Of a DNA stretch of 64,000 nucleotides, positions 22,801 to 31,338 are shown one piece after another. Each line of letters starts with the position of its first letter. Within the stretch, counting starts at the first letter, position 1. A program made the position numbers and the translations under genes. Source of the stretch: Cylicocyclus nassatus (lineage: Eukaryota; Nematoda; Chromadorea; Rhabditida; Strongylidae); NCBI GenBank assembly GCA_958299035.1, contig CATQJL010000223.1:81299322-81363321 (forward strand), in the 5' to 3' direction. The notes under the pieces were generated by a model. It had not been told where the DNA came from and searched no databases. It worked only from the letters and a program-made list of their open reading frames with translations.

Positions 22801-23412
22801 AAGATGGTCAAGAGGCGCGCTTTTCCGAAAGGTCACCGACTCAGCAGCTCCTCGTAGGGCTATGCTAGTTTTCCAAGAATACCAGACAAGGTTTTCTAGT
22901 TTACTGGCTATCTGAACTTACCACATGATAAGTTTGACGGCTATTAGTGAAAAACTGAGCGAAACTTTCACGATATTAGCGATTAGACGCATTTTCCCCG
23001 GTTTTTGACTGCAACATCCATGTTCTAAATCTATTTCGAGATATAAATATAAACATAAGGTTGAACAGCCCCGGCAACGATTCTGCACATCTTCTTAAAA
23101 ATTTAAAAGTCGTTTAGAATGTTGTTAAGTACTAAATAGCGCCATCTGGCAATAAGAACCGCACTTCTTGACATACACCCCCATGGAGATACGCATGACT
23201 CCAAAACTGAACCACCTCTGTGTGGAATTTCTGCGGCCCTGAGGACATCGTCTACATGAGATGCTCGCTTCGCATCTAACATCTTCCTTCAGGATCCCTG
23301 ATTAGTGTGGAAAATGAGGACCGTTCTCCTTCTCAAAAAGGGGCGGGAGTAGGAAACATTGACAATATGCCTGCGTTTGCTGAAGTTTTTTTGCTGACGC
23401 GCGACGCACCTG
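22800..23412. other. No supported gene between LINE relic and gap
   Basis: No exon series could be built. A TTCCTTCAG acceptor-like site at 23292 is followed by a short open frame that runs into the gap, so a host exon may be truncated by the missing bases. Confidence 0.35.
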
Positions 23413-23435
23413 NNNNNNNNNNNNNNNNNNNNNNN
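23413..23435. other. Assembly gap (23 N)
   Basis: A run of N. The base after it (23436) is exactly the outer limit of the visible match to the inverted copy ending at 30987, so the true end of the left arm is hidden or was created by the assembly join. Confidence 1.
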
Positions 23436-24362
23436 CAGCTCTCTTTGCGTTCTGTAAAGTTGAGCGTTTCGTGCATTCGTGCTGCCTTCAGCTATCCGAA
23501 GCAACTTCATGCACTTTTTGTCGAAAGTAAACGGATAATACAAAGCCTTGGACGAAGCGCTATCGGAAAAAATTGGGAAAAAATGTAGAAGCGCAGCAAA
23601 TCAGATGAGTGTATAGTTAAATGCAGATGAATCAGTTTGGGATTATAAGTATGTTATATCCTGTCAATAACTAAGAGCTACTTTAACAATGCAGGGCAGC
23701 TGTCATATACCAGAGCCGTCGCAATGGCATAGTTAGAAGTCCGATCTAGAGCGAAGTTGGGATGTTAACATTACAGCAAACAGCATTTATATCACGCCAG
23801 TGGGTTGCATATATGTTAGACTAGCTGGCAAACCCGGCTCCGGCTGCTCCTGTCAATAATACATTTGTAATCAGCCTGCTCGATTACCCCTGTGCCAACT
23901 CCCAGCCCCGTAGCTCAAGTTTTGCAAAAAAAATCGATAAAATCGATTATCGATCGATAGCGAAAAGTAGCCTACGACACCCGCCCCGCCCCGACGTGTA
24001 TGACTTACTCCCCTGTGCGAACTCCCAGCCTTGTAGCTCAAACTTTGCAAAAATCGATAAAATCGATAAAGGTAATGGATAATCTTGGAAACTAATATTG
24101 TATTCGGAATCGCCATGCTCGCTTACCTACCTTTGCCAACTCCCAGCCCTGTAGGTGAACTCTGCAAAAAATCGATAAAAGTCGATAAAATCGATATCGA
24201 TCGATGACGAAAAGTAGCCTATGACATCCCGGCCCCGAAGGTATTTGTGCAAAGTTTGGCTAGGATCGGTTCAGAAACAAATTCTGTCGGAACAGACGTA
24301 CACACAAACAGGTAGAACAGACAGACATACAGACGACAAACAGACATTCAGCTTTATATATA
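23436..24362. repeat. Left outer arm of a 7.5-kb inverted duplication
   Basis: This block is the reverse complement of about 30056-30987 with only scattered differences. It includes non-repetitive-looking flank (23436-23820) and a Helitron/Helentron-like element (23821-24362). The pairing stops at the TATATA end of that element. Confidence 0.9.
23821..24362 (-). mobile_element. Helentron/HINE-like element (minus copy)
   Basis: On the minus strand it begins TATATAAAGCTGAATG, carries a (GTCT/GTTT)n microsatellite, then direct repeats of 'GCTGGGAGTTNGCACAGG' with ATCGATTTTATCGAT palindromes, and ends GGAGCCGGGTTTGCCAGCTAG followed by T. The CTAG-T end suits Helitrons, and the TATA-GTCY core recalls the mini-me/HINE elements described in Drosophila. 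Just 5' of it lies a hairpin (CAACCCATCAGTTTCGC arms, 24373-24418). No Rep/helicase. The sister copy is at 30057-30602 and a relic at 36420-36625. Confidence 0.6.
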
Positions 24363-24504
24363 GGGCCAGTGCCAACCCATCAGTTTCGCATGGGTCCTCG
24401 CGCGAAACTGATGGGTTGCGCCATGAATCCATGCGAAATACGATCCCTGGGGTCCAGTTTCGAGGGGAATATCTCAGCCGTTAGAGCACTAGAGCTGCTG
24501 GTTG

Positions 24505-24925
24505 GGTCGTCGCTTACAAGGGAAGGATGATCGGTCGAAGTGGCCATTTGGAATAAGCAACCATCCTCAGTAAGGCAAACTCAAAACTACTTTCGCTAGG
24601 TGCCGAGCGGTTTTGTGGGGAAAGTTACAAGGCCATTTTCCTCCGGGGCAGCCGGAGCACCCAGTGATGAGGGAGGCGCTAGAACAGCGCATCAGTGTGG
24701 CGGTGGCGCAGTGGCAAGACAGCGGAATACGAGGGAAGTGGTCGAGGGTTCAAGTCCTGTTGCTGTTACTTTGTTTTGCATTTCTGTAAAAAGTCTGCTG
24801 GGTGACAGTAAACGAAAAATACTCATTACTAGGCAGTTGAAACAAACTATTTACTGCAAAAAAGTCACTATTTCTACAGTAAGCTATAATCTTCTACAAT
24901 ATGTAAATCTGTGGAGGTTATGATG
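24505..24925 (+). mobile_element. SINE-like repeat with A and B boxes, copy 1
   Basis: A tRNA-like core lies near 24702-24766: A box TGGCGCAGTGGC, B box GGGTTCAAGTCCT. It is embedded in about 420 bp that recur inverted at 28080-28505. The left side starts CAAGGGAAGGATGATCGGTC, which is a MITE-type end, so the SINE may have inserted in a MITE. The tail reads ...GTGGAGGTTATGATGTCACA. Confidence 0.65.
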
Positions 24926-24946
24926 TCACAATAAGGGATACAAATA

Positions 24947-25165
24947 TGACAAGGATGGACGCCGTGGCACCTATAGGCAATGATTATTGAATTTGATCTT
25001 GACCATGTACTTTGTAGCGTGGCGGCTATAAATGAGGCCGCCGGCCGTTTTTTAGTCATTGTTATTGTCTGCTGTTTCTAGTCTTCTAATAAATTCTTCT
25101 ATTGCTCTCTCTTTCCGCACCTGGACATCCGCCCTCGCACCAACGAACCCGATTAGTGCGTGACA
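24947..25165 (+). repeat. 5' LTR of the deleted retrotransposon
   Basis: About 219 bp, highly similar to 27433-27649. It contains GGCTATAAAT as a likely TATA box and TAATAAATTC as a likely polyadenylation signal. Confidence 0.85.
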
Positions 25166-26128
25166 TGAGGGCCGAACCGAACCAGCCCAACCCCGCCGAT
25201 AAGTTTGCGTAAGCGGAAAAGGCGAGTATCCTGCCTATATCAGAGGCAGTGTATATCCCCGATTCAAAGAGGAGCTCGTTGTGTGGCACATCGAGCCTTC
25301 TCGGAGGACCGGAGGAGGGTGCCAGTTACACCGCCGTGGTCTACCTCTACAAGGGAGCAGCGGCGCGTGTACCGTATACTGACAGGTCCCTCTTGGTCAA
25401 GGGGTATACTTTGTGGCTTGTATCAGCTATACCGCAAGACCCAGCCTAGAGGGAGGCGGGGTATACGCATGTGTACCGTGTGCTGATACATCATCGAAAT
25501 TGAATTTGTGCTGCAGGTGAAGCACAGAACATTGAATTTAAATAAAGCTCTATCTTGTACAGATATCGAGCTTATATTGTTGTCATCGAAGAAGCCGATG
25601 GACACCATGCAGAAAATGCCGGAGTGTACTGCCGTAGGAGCTTCGATGATTTTGTTAGCATATTCATAATGAAGTAGACTTGGACTGCATAACGACATGC
25701 TAGTACATCTTTTTCTGTCTAAATCGGACGGATATCCTAAGGCAGTGGCCGAAACACTATCAGCAAGGGTACGGGAGAGTACCAACGAAGAAATTGTAGA
25801 AGCACTGCGAAACACATGGAGCATAAAATGATTCTGCTGATCAAATATCTAACTGCGTATGTACAACTCAAACATCTGCGGATGACAAAGGACACTACAG
25901 CCTTCTGTCTTGAGTTAGAGAGGCTTACGCGGTTAGCGTAGCCAGACACCACAGACAAGCTGCAGAATTGGTTTTGCAATTGAGGGACTGGCCTGAGTAC
26001 TTCCAGATGTTCACCACCGTAGAGACAATGCCGAGGGAATGCGCGTATGAGCTGGTGATACTATGGCGCTACGCTGCGAACGCAACAGAGAGATGGCTGT
26101 GGCGGTGCAACAAAGCGCATAACAAGTT

Positions 26129-26416
26129 GTGCTAAATGCATATGCCGATACATCCGTTAGCGAGAGTCAGACTTCAGTTGTGGAAAAAAGTTGTGTCATG
26201 CAAGATACTTTGGCAGCATCTTGCAAAAGGTGGCCACGCTGTTACAACTGTAACAAACCAGGACATTATAGTCGCGAGTGTGGGGAAAGGAAAACCTCAG
26301 CGTCAGCAAAGAAACTTGAACAGTGCCCAAGTAACTTTACGGCATCTTTGGATCGATGGATTTGCAGCTCGGCAAGGACACGATCAGGAAGAATCAGCTG
26401 TTTGGGAAGCAAATGA
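26129..26416 (+). CDS. Gag fragment with CCHC zinc knuckle
   Basis: The 95-residue frame contains CYNCNKPGHYSREC, a Cx2Cx4Hx4C nucleic-acid-binding knuckle of the nucleocapsid part of Gag. The upstream capsid region (25200-26100) shows only broken frames. The protease frame starts before this one ends, in another reading frame. Confidence 0.75.
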   Translation: MLNAYADTSVSESQTSVVEKSCVMQDTLAASCKRWPRCYNCNKPGHYSRECGERKTSASAKKLEQCPSNFTASLDRWICSSARTRSGRISCLGSK

Positions 26417-26748
26417 TGCTAAATGTACGTTTGCTGGGATTGTTTCGAAGAGCTATGGTAGATACAGGCTCTCAAATCAGCATCATCCCCCTGAGATTGC
26501 TAATGACGAGCATGAAAAAGGGATTTGATCTGAACGCGGACGTTGAAGAAATCCCGATTCAGCAGTTACCTTCCGCATACGATGCCTCCGGGAAACGGAT
26601 AAAGTTCAAGGGAGCGGTGAAGCTCACCTTGCAAGTCGAGAGTGGCACCAAGCACAGAGTAGCCTTCTTCGTTAGAGAGGGAGGAGATGGCAGAGTTGTG
26701 CTCGGAACAAATGCGCTACCGCAACTTGGGCCTCTATCGCTGATTTGA
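26356..26748 (+). CDS. Retroviral-type aspartic protease fragment
   Basis: The catalytic triad motif appears in AMVDTGSQISIIPL. The later VLGTNALPQLG corresponds to the conserved I-G-x-(N/D) region near the end of the fold. It is in a different frame from the zinc knuckle, so either a frame shift is used or the element is decayed. A 243-residue basic frame follows (26745-27476) and runs into the 3' LTR. It shows no polymerase motifs. Confidence 0.75.
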   Translation: MDLQLGKDTIRKNQLFGKQMMLNVRLLGLFRRAMVDTGSQISIIPLRLLMTSMKKGFDLNADVEEIPIQQLPSAYDASGKRIKFKGAVKLTLQVESGTKHRVAFFVREGGDGRVVLGTNALPQLGPLSLI

Positions 26749-27432
26749 GAAACACTCATAATGGCACAAGAAGGACAGTTGCCGAAAAATTCGCCCAAAT
26801 CGGTGTTCCAAGAAAACGGAGAAAGCGAAAACAACAGCTCGAGACTGCACCGCTAACCGAAATGTCTCCTAGTCGTAAAGGAGTACGGGAAGAGGTCGCG
26901 AACTGTAAAGTAGCCTCGAGTACAAAGAGCAGGAGCAGTCGCTTTCAGCACGAAGTTAACTTGGCAGGGACCAAGCTCACCGCGGCGGGGAAAAACACGA
27001 GGATCTGCAATCTTGTGCGGTCCCTAGAGCGACAGCTCAAGAGAGCCAAGAGAGACAGGTTGTCAAAAGCCTCTAGGAATCGACTAAATCGAAATTCACA
27101 ATGCTCTAGTTTAAGAAATGACGTGAAGACAACCGAGTCTGGTGCTGAATCACGTACTAAGAGCCACAAATATTGCATTAGACCCCTTAATTCTATTTTC
27201 AGGAACAGTCATAGGTGGTTGCAAGGACAACCTCTTGATTTGGTAGATGATTGCCACGATGCGGGTAGCCAAGGTGGAAATCAGCCATCAATAGTGCAAC
27301 AGCACTGCTTCTATGGAGGTGGGAGAAGACCTGTCGTCAGTTTCCTGGTCTCCAAGGGTCAAGACGCGAGAGTTGTCAATCCTCACTATGCACAAGTCAC
27401 GAGTCGGGACGACTCTTACCGACGGAGGGGCA

Positions 27433-27649
27433 TGTCAAGGATGGACGCCGTGGCACCTATAGGCAATGATTATTAAATTTGTTCTTGACCATGTACTTTG
27501 TACCGTGGCGGCTATAAATAAGGCCGCCCGGCCGTTGTTTTAGTCATTGTTATTGTCTCTACTAGTCTCCTAATAAATTCTTCTATTACTCTCTCTATCC
27601 CCACCTGGACATCCGCCCTCGCACTAACGAACCCGATTAGTGCGCGACA
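27433..27649 (+). repeat. 3' LTR of the deleted retrotransposon
   Basis: Partner of the LTR at 24947-25165, differing by small substitutions and a few short indels (for example CTGCTGTTTCTAGTC against CTCTACTAGTC). Confidence 0.85.
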
Positions 27650-28079
27650 AATGATATATTAACATGTGTGGAAAACAACCACAAAATGCTCAAAGCAGAA
27701 GAGCTTCTCGCAGCGCGCACATCGGATAAAATGTAAACGATGACAATCAGCAGCTTCACAATTGCCTGTCGAAGTCGGTGAAAAAGAGTACTGAATAGGA
27801 GACTCGAATTCGCCGGAGTGGTTATCAATGTATCCGGCTGCATGCCATGGGTATGAAAGGAAATTTTTAATCGCGGCGAGAACTGTATGTAAATGAGCGA
27901 TAAGATTTTAAGGATGGAATCCCTATGATGCAAGGTGAAGTTCAGATCGAGAGTCAATACATGGGATGTGAATCGACTGCAATTTTGCAAGTGCGCGCGC
28001 TGCGCGAAGCTCTTCTGCTTTGAGCATTTTGTGGTTGTATTCCATACATGTTAATATATCATAATCCCTTGTTGTGACA
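27650..28079. repeat. Centre of the inverted duplication
   Basis: The blocks 27650-27728 and about 27990-28066 are inverse copies (ATGATATATTAACATG...CAAAGCAGAAGAGCTT). The unpaired centre of about 260 bp is the loop of the palindrome. No gene is visible. Confidence 0.8.
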
Positions 28080-28505
28080 TCATAACCTCCACAGATTTTC
28101 ATATTGTAGGAGATTATAGCTTACTGTAGAAATAGTGACTTTTTTGCAGTAAATAGTTTGTTTCAACTGCCTAGTAATGAGTATTTTTCGTTTACTGTCA
28201 CCCAGCAGACTTTTTACAGAAATGCAAAACAAAGTAGCAGCAACAGGACTCCAACCCTCGACCACTTCCCTCGTATTCCGCTGTCTTACCACTGCGCCAC
28301 CCCCCACACTGCTATGTTGTTCTAGCGCCTCGCTCATCACTGGGTGTGCCGGCTGCGCCTGAGGAAAATGGCCTTGTAACTCCCCCCACAAAACCGCTCG
28401 GCACCTAGCGAAAGTAGTTTTGAGTTTGCCTTACCGAGGACGGTTTCCCAATATACAGCTTATTCGAAATGGCCACTTCGACCGATCATCCTTCCCTTGT
28501 TAGTT
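28080..28505 (-). mobile_element. SINE-like repeat, inverted copy 2
   Basis: Reverse complement of 24505-24925 with few differences. The B box region reads AGGGTTGGAGTCCT on the minus strand, one change from copy 1 in the core. It pairs as the inner arm of the large inverted duplication. Confidence 0.7.
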
Positions 28506-29180
28506 AGGGCTCCATAATTACTGTCCGCTGAGATCCCCATATGTACAGATTTGCCTGGGCGCTGCCTCTAAGGTAGCTCGTAGGGGCGATCAATGAGGAG
28601 AGCAGGGCCCCGGGTGAAAACAGTCAAGAGAATGTATACAGCTGGGAGAAGCCTGCCGAGTTTGTGACGGCCACTTCAGTCAGAAAATTTCTGAATGTGA
28701 GAATTTGAGGGTATCGGAGAATCTTCGCAAAATGTGTGAATGAGCGACTTCGACTGTGAATGAGCGACTTGGCTTGAAACCTCACGCCAACGCTAGAGCT
28801 TGCGATGCATTTCCCGTTGCAGGAGAATTCAGAGAAAAGGAGAGAAGAGACAGATCCCAACATAACCAGCATTAACAAACCGCAGATATGACGCGGAATC
28901 CTGGCGGCGCATCATGTTAATTTTGGCCTGATTCGGGGGATAGACGGTGAAGGTACGAGTTCGCATTTTCTCAACACCACCTTTCGGGCAAGATTCGTAA
29001 GCGGTAAGTAAGATCTGAAGGATGTGAGAATGCGAGAAAAAATTGATAGCTTGGGAAGTTTCATAAAGAAAACTTTTGGGCGAAAAGGAGTTGGGAGAGA
29101 GGGGGGATGCAGTTTGCCCAAAGAACTCAGGGAGGACAGCAAAGCAAGTTCGCAAACCGCAAAGGCATACGTAGAAAATA
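28506..29180. other. Right-arm insertion, no supported gene
   Basis: This stretch has no counterpart in the left arm. It starts with a fragment of the AAGGCAGTGTC MITE (28540-28575). Minus-strand frames at 28829-29236 have no recognisable motif. Confidence 0.4.
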
Positions 29181-29855
29181 CAGGGTGTCCCAAAAAAATG
29201 TTTCGAACGTTTGATCGTCAATATCTCTCTTCCCAAGAAGTCTTTTGCCTTGCTTCAGTACCGTTTTGTAGAGCTGGCTCTAACTTAGATTTGCATTAGA
29301 GAACGAATCACCCATCTCTCTTCATTACTGTAGTATTACGGTAGAAACTTGAAACATGTGGTGTCAATGTGGAAAAAAGCTGCCGTTTCAAAATTTTTCA
29401 AATAATTGTGAAAACTTGTGTCATAGGGTTTTTGTGGACGCTGAGTTCAATACTCAACTGTTCACAAGGTTACGAAGTTTTCTAAACGGTGTAATCGCAC
29501 TTTTTAGGAACATTGAAAAAATGGCCGCTACCTCTTACCTGGCATAACTCTTCAATGAAGCATCATGATAGGTCGGAAACTTTACAGTTATAATCAGCAA
29601 CTCTAATTAGCCTAGTGTAGAAGCTTTCAGGCTGTTTTGTTTCTTTTCTGAGGCAAAATATGGCCTTTCATTGCTTAAAACCCTCTTTCAGTTTCTACCG
29701 TACTACAGTAATGAAGAGAGATGGGTGATTCGTTCTATAATGCAAATCTAAGTTGAAGCCAGCTCTACAAAACGGTCCCTGAAGCAAGGCAAAAGACTTC
29801 TTGGGAAGAGAGATATTAACGATCAAACGTTCGAAACATTTTTTGGGACACCCTG
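29181..29855. mobile_element. Tc1/mariner-type foldback MITE (CAGGGTGTCCCAAAAAA)
   Basis: The ends are CAGGGTGTCCCAAAAAAATG and its near inverse CATTTTTTGGGACACCCTG between TA pairs (29179-29180 and 29856-29857). The arms of about 165 bp pair closely (GCTGGCTCTAACTTAGATTTG... with CAAATCTAAGTTGAAGCCAGC). The centre of about 340 bp is unpaired. CAGGGTGTCCC is a common Tc1/mariner terminus. Confidence 0.88.
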
Positions 29856-30029
29856 TATGTTGGCACTTTTGTTAATAGGACTTACTAAACCACTCACAGG
29901 AAAAATTCCTGACACTTAGTTTTAATAATCTCTGGGTTCGTTAAATGTGTGAGAATCTTGCCAAACTTTTGGTTAGGAAAGTTTCCCACGTTCTAACTTT
30001 GACAGTCACATCTCACTCCACACATATAG

Positions 30030-30062
30030 CCAGTCCGAAGAGCCGCCGCCGCTTCGGACTGG
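30030..30062. repeat. Perfect hairpin at the 5' side of the HINE-like copy
   Basis: CCAGTCCGAAG...CTTCGGACTGG with a GCCGCCGCCG-type loop, directly before the TATATAAAGCTG start of the element. The other copy has an unrelated hairpin at the same place. Confidence 0.85.
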
Positions 30063-30987
30063 CCTTATATATAAAGCTGAATGTCTGTTTGTCTGTCTGT
30101 ATGTCTGTCTGTTCTATCTGTTTGTGTTACGTATGTTCCAAACAGAAAATTTTGTTTCTGAACTGATCCTAGCCAAACTTTGCACAAATACACTTCGGGG
30201 CCGGGCGGATGTCATAGGCTAGTTTTCGTCATCTATCGACATCGATTTTTATCGATTTTCTTGCAGTCACCTACGGGGCTGGGAGTTGGCACAGGGAGGT
30301 AAGCGAGCATGGCGATTCCGAAACAATATTAGTTTTTAGATTTATCGATTATTTTTATCATTTTATCGATTTTTTGCAAAGTTTGAGCTACAAGGCTGGG
30401 AGTTCGCACAGGGGAGTAAGTCATACACGTCGGGGCGGGGCGGGTGTCGTAGGCTACTTTTCGTTATCGATCGATAATCGATTTTATCGATTTTTTTGCA
30501 AAACTTGAGCTACGGGGCTGGGAGTTGGCACAGGGGTAATCGAGCAGGCTGATTACAAATGTATTATTGACAGGAGCAGCCGGAGCCGGGTTTGCCAGCT
30601 AGTCTAACATATATGCAACCCACTGGCGTGATATAAATGCTGTTTGCTGTAATGTTAACATCCCAACTTCGCTCTAGATCGGACTTCTAACTATGCCATT
30701 GCGACGGCTCTGGTATATGACAGCTGCCCTGCATTGTTAAAGTAGCTCTTAGTTATTGACAGGATATAACATACTTATAATCCCAAACTGATTCATCTGC
30801 ATTTAACTATACACTCATCTGATTTGCTGCGCTTCTACATTTTTTCCCAATTTTTTCCGATAGCGCTTCGTCCAAGGCTTTGTATTATCCGTTTACTTTC
30901 GACAAAAAGTGCATGAAGTTGCTTCGGATAGCTGAAGGCAGCACGAATGCACGAAACGCTCAACTTTACAGAACGCAAAGAGAGCTG
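30056..30987. repeat. Right outer arm of the inverted duplication
   Basis: Reverse complement of 23436-24362. Beyond 30987 the sequence continues (TTACAAGATTAC...), whereas the left side ends in the assembly gap. Confidence 0.9.
30057..30602 (+). mobile_element. Helentron/HINE-like element (plus copy)
   Basis: Starts at the TATATAAAGCTGAATG block with GTCTGTTTGTCTGTC repeats, carries three repeats of the GCTGGGAGTT(G/C)GCACAGG block with ATCGAT-rich palindromes, and ends GCCAGCTAG|T. It is mobilised, if at all, by another element's proteins. Confidence 0.6.
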
Positions 30988-31338
30988 GCTTACAAGATTA
31001 CACACAAACACTTGCCTAATCTAATATAGCCCTTCACACGATAAGATTGAGGGAAATTCTCCCAGCAGCACCTTATACACCAGTTTCATTGCCTTCCTTG
31101 CTCTATAGCAAAAGAAAGAAGTGTTTTCATAGTTTTGCAGAGCAAAGAGTCATCCTTATAAAATGAATCAGCTGTTGCATCGAGTTACTTGCTGCTTTTC
31201 GTGAAATATTTTTGTATAGTTTCATTTTTTACAGCGTTTTTAGATTGTGACATGATATTTGTACACAAATATAGAGTTTTATCTCAAGTTTCGTCCTACA
31301 TAAAGCGAAAACGGTCATGACTGATACTTGATCTTGTC

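Larger units (their letters stand above)
24947..27649 (+). mobile_element. Internally deleted LTR retrotransposon (gag + protease)
   Basis: Two LTRs (24947-25165 and 27433-27649) begin TG(A/T)CAAGGATGGACGCC and end GTGCG(T/C)GACA, with a TATA box (GGCTATAAAT) and an AATAAA inside each. Between them are a zinc-knuckle frame and an aspartic protease frame, but no reverse transcriptase, RNase H or integrase, so it could move only with help. The bases next to the LTRs are AATA and AATG, a near 4-bp duplication. The related arm at 28050-28080 shows the empty site. I take it as Ty3/Gypsy-like from the zinc knuckle and protease; the lineage is open. Confidence 0.85.

Noticed and set aside
24600..24923. 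107-residue frame and its 103-residue counterpart at 28080-28391
   Set aside because: Both run through the SINE-like repeat and match only because of the inverted duplication.
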